Assembly: GCA_003666385.1 (NCBI GenBank)
Contig: QPIN01000051.1
Location: 1-54,391 of the forward strand
Origin: Methylococcales symbiont of Hymedesmia sp. n. MRB-2018
GTDB taxonomy: Bacteria; Pseudomonadota; Gammaproteobacteria; Methylococcales; Methylomonadaceae
Direction of reading: 5' to 3'
DNA length: 54,391 bases
The position numbers and the translations under genes are program-made. Of this stretch, positions 52,512 through 54,391 are shown piece after piece. Numbering within the stretch: position 1 is the stretch's first letter; each line of letters starts with the position of its first letter. The notes beneath the pieces were generated by a model. That model searched no databases and was not told the origin of the DNA. It worked only from the letters and a program-made list of their open reading frames with translations.

Positions 52512-53738
52512 ATGAAGACAAATAAGTATCAAATTACTGCTTTTCTAATCAGTTTGAGCCTATATTCGCAGTTTCTAAATGCGAATCAAGATATTTTAAA
52601 TACCCCTCTGTTTCAAAATAAGTTTTTTACCCTATCGACAGATCATTCATTAATTTGTGAAACCAGTAAAGCGGCTTATATCTCAACGGAAGAATTACTA
52701 GAAACCATTTATTATTATGAAAAATACAACCCAAAAGAGTTGCGTAAATTTGCCGTTGCAGTATTAACGGATCATGCTGCTGAGGAGCACCAAGAAGATT
52801 TACATGATTACAGGGAAGATTGTAAGAAATCTATAGCATTAGAGCTTTGTGTTTTAGAAAAATATTGGGACGATAATGAAACAGCGTTAAGAGCATTGGC
52901 TCTGTTTTACGATACTAAAACCATTGTAAAACATAGCGAATCCTATCAGACAAGGCGTTTTAGCAAAGATCATTTGCGTGTTTTTGAAAAAGCAATTCGC
53001 AAAATCCCGCCTTTTATGCGCAAGAAAATTAGTCAGGCAAAGCCAATTAGACATCTTGAAAAAGAGATAAAAAATTTAGACTCTAAAATACAACTACTTA
53101 TTCAGGATGCTTTTCCAGAGGATTTTGCAACAAGTATCTGGTCTGATGATACCCATCCTCTGACTTTTGTTCCTGGTAAAGGGTTTAATAGTCAGGTTGT
53201 TGCACAGGTTTATAATGGTCAGAATCTGATTATTTTTACCGTAAAGGCTTTTGATAAGGGTAAAGATGGTCGTTTATATAGAGATATAGATTTGAAATAT
53301 TTAGTTGATTTCAGAATCCCTATTATTGTGCATGAAATAGCGCATACCATTGATAATTTTCATTTTTGGAATGGTGAAGATGCCTTATATTATTTTTATC
53401 GCTATCGTAAAATATCGACAGATAATGAAACTGTCAAAATGATTATAGATTCCAAATTAGCACTTTGGCCTTCAAAATGGTTTGAAGCCTTTGAATATTT
53501 ATGGGAAGTAAATGACGGGCGTTATGATGGGCAAATTCAGGAAAAACTGGCAGAACTTGTTGCCCAATATATTTTAATACCTGAACGATTAAAAAAAAGC
53601 GCACCGAAAAGTTATCAGTGGTTACACAATGATGTTTTTAAAACTATTGAATATAGGGGTTATGATACCTGTACGCAACCGATTATTAAGACTTTGAACT
53701 GGTGGGAATATTCGATTGCTAAAATGCTAGGAGATTAA
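52512..53738 (+). CDS. Secreted HExxH metallopeptidase-like protein, unknown family
   Basis: 408 residues from ATG 52512 (an earlier frame start adds ten unlike residues). N-terminal signal ITAFLISLSLYSQFLNA. Zinc-binding motif VHEIAHTIDNFHFW (HExxH, about residues 277-284), with a possible distant third ligand in KLAELVAQYILIP (Glu near 345). Other parts (CKKSIALELCVLEKYW, EKAIRKIPPFMRKKI) do not recall a family. It may be a gluzincin-type peptidase in the periplasm or outside. It lies 45 bases after gloA but seems unrelated. Confidence 0.65.
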   Translation: MKTNKYQITAFLISLSLYSQFLNANQDILNTPLFQNKFFTLSTDHSLICETSKAAYISTEELLETIYYYEKYNPKELRKFAVAVLTDHAAEEHQEDLHDYREDCKKSIALELCVLEKYWDDNETALRALALFYDTKTIVKHSESYQTRRFSKDHLRVFEKAIRKIPPFMRKKISQAKPIRHLEKEIKNLDSKIQLLIQDAFPEDFATSIWSDDTHPLTFVPGKGFNSQVVAQVYNGQNLIIFTVKAFDKGKDGRLYRDIDLKYLVDFRIPIIVHEIAHTIDNFHFWNGEDALYYFYRYRKISTDNETVKMIIDSKLALWPSKWFEAFEYLWEVNDGRYDGQIQEKLAELVAQYILIPERLKKSAPKSYQWLHNDVFKTIEYRGYDTCTQPIIKTLNWWEYSIAKMLGD

Positions 53739-54158
53739 AAACGGGTCTATGAAAAATTGAAAATCAAGTGATACTTGACCCTGATGTATCCCCATAAATA
53801 ATATCAAAAACCCCCATTTATTCACTATATTTTTGTGGCAAAAATTATACTTCTGTATGCGGATTTTAAACTAACAAGGCGAATGATTAATATTGCTTTT
53901 GTAGCATTGGGTAGGTTTTATCAGGAGTTTGAGGCTGATGGCTAGGTTTGCTGGGATACATCAGAGCCAAGCTACTTCTTATGATAATACAGCCATTTTT
54001 ATTACAAAAAATGAGAATAATTTATAAAAAAGTAGCCTGTCTCCATTATCCTCAATACTTTTTGATAGCTCTATACCTTTCATCATCTGTGCAACAATCA
54101 ATAATCCAGATATCGAGGTTAATTGTTCGATGGTAGTTTTGAGTTTGTTAGATCCTGC
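53739..54158. other. 420-bp spacer without a convincing gene
   Basis: AT-rich, with a reversed GGAGACAGGCTAC-type REP-like motif at about 54026-54044 and a related CAAGCTACTTCTTATGATAA segment near 53967. The 62-codon ORF at 53948-54136 has no family features and is likely chance. Confidence 0.5.
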
Positions 54159-54391
54159 TCAAGATCTATTGAGTAAAATTCTGATAAATGCCAGAATCAC
54201 CATGTGTAAGCTAGAATTAAGGAGTCTTTCGCAATTTTTCCAAAGTCTGCGGCATTTTTCAAGTCAAGAGAAACTTCTCTCTACAACCCATCGTTGAGGA
54301 ATCACTGTAAATGTATGTAATTCGTTACGTTTAGCCACAGTTACTGTTGCGTCAATACGCTGCTTAACCCCTTCAGCAAAGGGCTTGCCAG
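54159..54391 (-). pseudogene. C-terminal part of an IS5-family DDE transposase, decayed
   Basis: Reading from the window edge: GKPFAEGVKQRIDATVTVAK, VIPQRWVVERSFS, then TGA at 54264-54266, then LEKCRRLWKNCERLLNSS, LHMVILAFIRILLNRS and a stop at 54159-54161. PQRWVVERSF-W-LEKCRRLWKNCER is the C-terminal catalytic (Glu) segment of IS5-type transposases, where the TGA replaces the Trp codon. The 5' part lies outside the window. It cannot encode a full active enzyme. Confidence 0.85.

Noticed and set aside
53948-54136. 62-codon ORF near the window end
   Set aside because: No conserved feature, no ribosome site, crosses a REP-like motif.

Overview
The window looks like an AT-rich gammaproteobacterial chromosome segment. 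Supporting signs are the rhlB / trxA-rho divergent arrangement, the dsbA - cytochrome c4 - engB cluster, gamma-type EF-P modification genes (epmA, epmB), recC, rep, nth and a YggX-MutY pair. A methanotroph-like relative (Methylococcales) would fit the cytochrome c4, bufferin, cobalamin and arsenosugar-type genes, but no diagnostic methane-oxidation gene is present, so the order-level placement is a guess.

Layout. 1-3.1 kb: tail of a large autotransporter, an arsenosugar-type glycosyltransferase, hemW and a small membrane protein. 3.4-7.3 kb: trpE-trpG-trpD-trpC, overlapping or closely spaced. 7.3-9.5 kb: a CPBP protease, a membrane protein and an OsmC protein, bracketed by two inverted copies of a 159-bp palindrome-ended element. 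9.6-16.5 kb: AsmA, mutY-yggX, rho, trxA, rhlB. 16.5-27.3 kb: a complete type I-F2 (I-Fv) CRISPR-Cas locus, all on the minus strand: cas1, a ParD/ParE-like toxin-antitoxin pair, cas2-3, cas7fv, cas5fv, cas6f, a ParD-like/zeta toxin pair, the leader, and an array of 31 repeats and 30 spacers. There is no cas8f. A small transposon-like remnant sits at the distal end of the array.

27.4-33.1 kb: dsbA, cytochrome c4, engB, recC and a small membrane protein. 33.1-39.2 kb: an accessory stretch with a repetitive, visibly GC-richer trimeric autotransporter gene and four toxin-antitoxin modules, three of which have a disrupted toxin beside an intact antitoxin; epmB lies among them. 39.3-43.1 kb: efp-epmA, a DUF192 protein, and the cobalamin genes cobM-cbiX. 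43.3-46 kb: yciB-yciI-bolA-ppiC and a DUF1244 gene. 46-49.2 kb: a purine-rich degenerate tandem repeat, then rep and nth. 49.3-51.5 kb: a bufferin (RiPP-type metal-binding peptide) locus with a 12-cysteine precursor, an MNIO/DUF692 enzyme and a DUF2063 partner. 51.6-54.4 kb: an ASCH protein, glyoxalase I, a secreted HExxH protein and a decayed IS5-like transposase.

How the parts work together. The CRISPR locus is one compact transcription unit in which two addiction modules sit beside adaptation, interference and array genes; loss of the locus should expose cells to toxin. The bufferin genes probably make a post-translationally modified, copper-binding periplasmic peptide. EF-P is beta-lysylated by EpmB plus EpmA. 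Several short palindromic elements of at least three families are scattered through the intergenic spaces and in places touch or form the stop codons of neighbouring genes.
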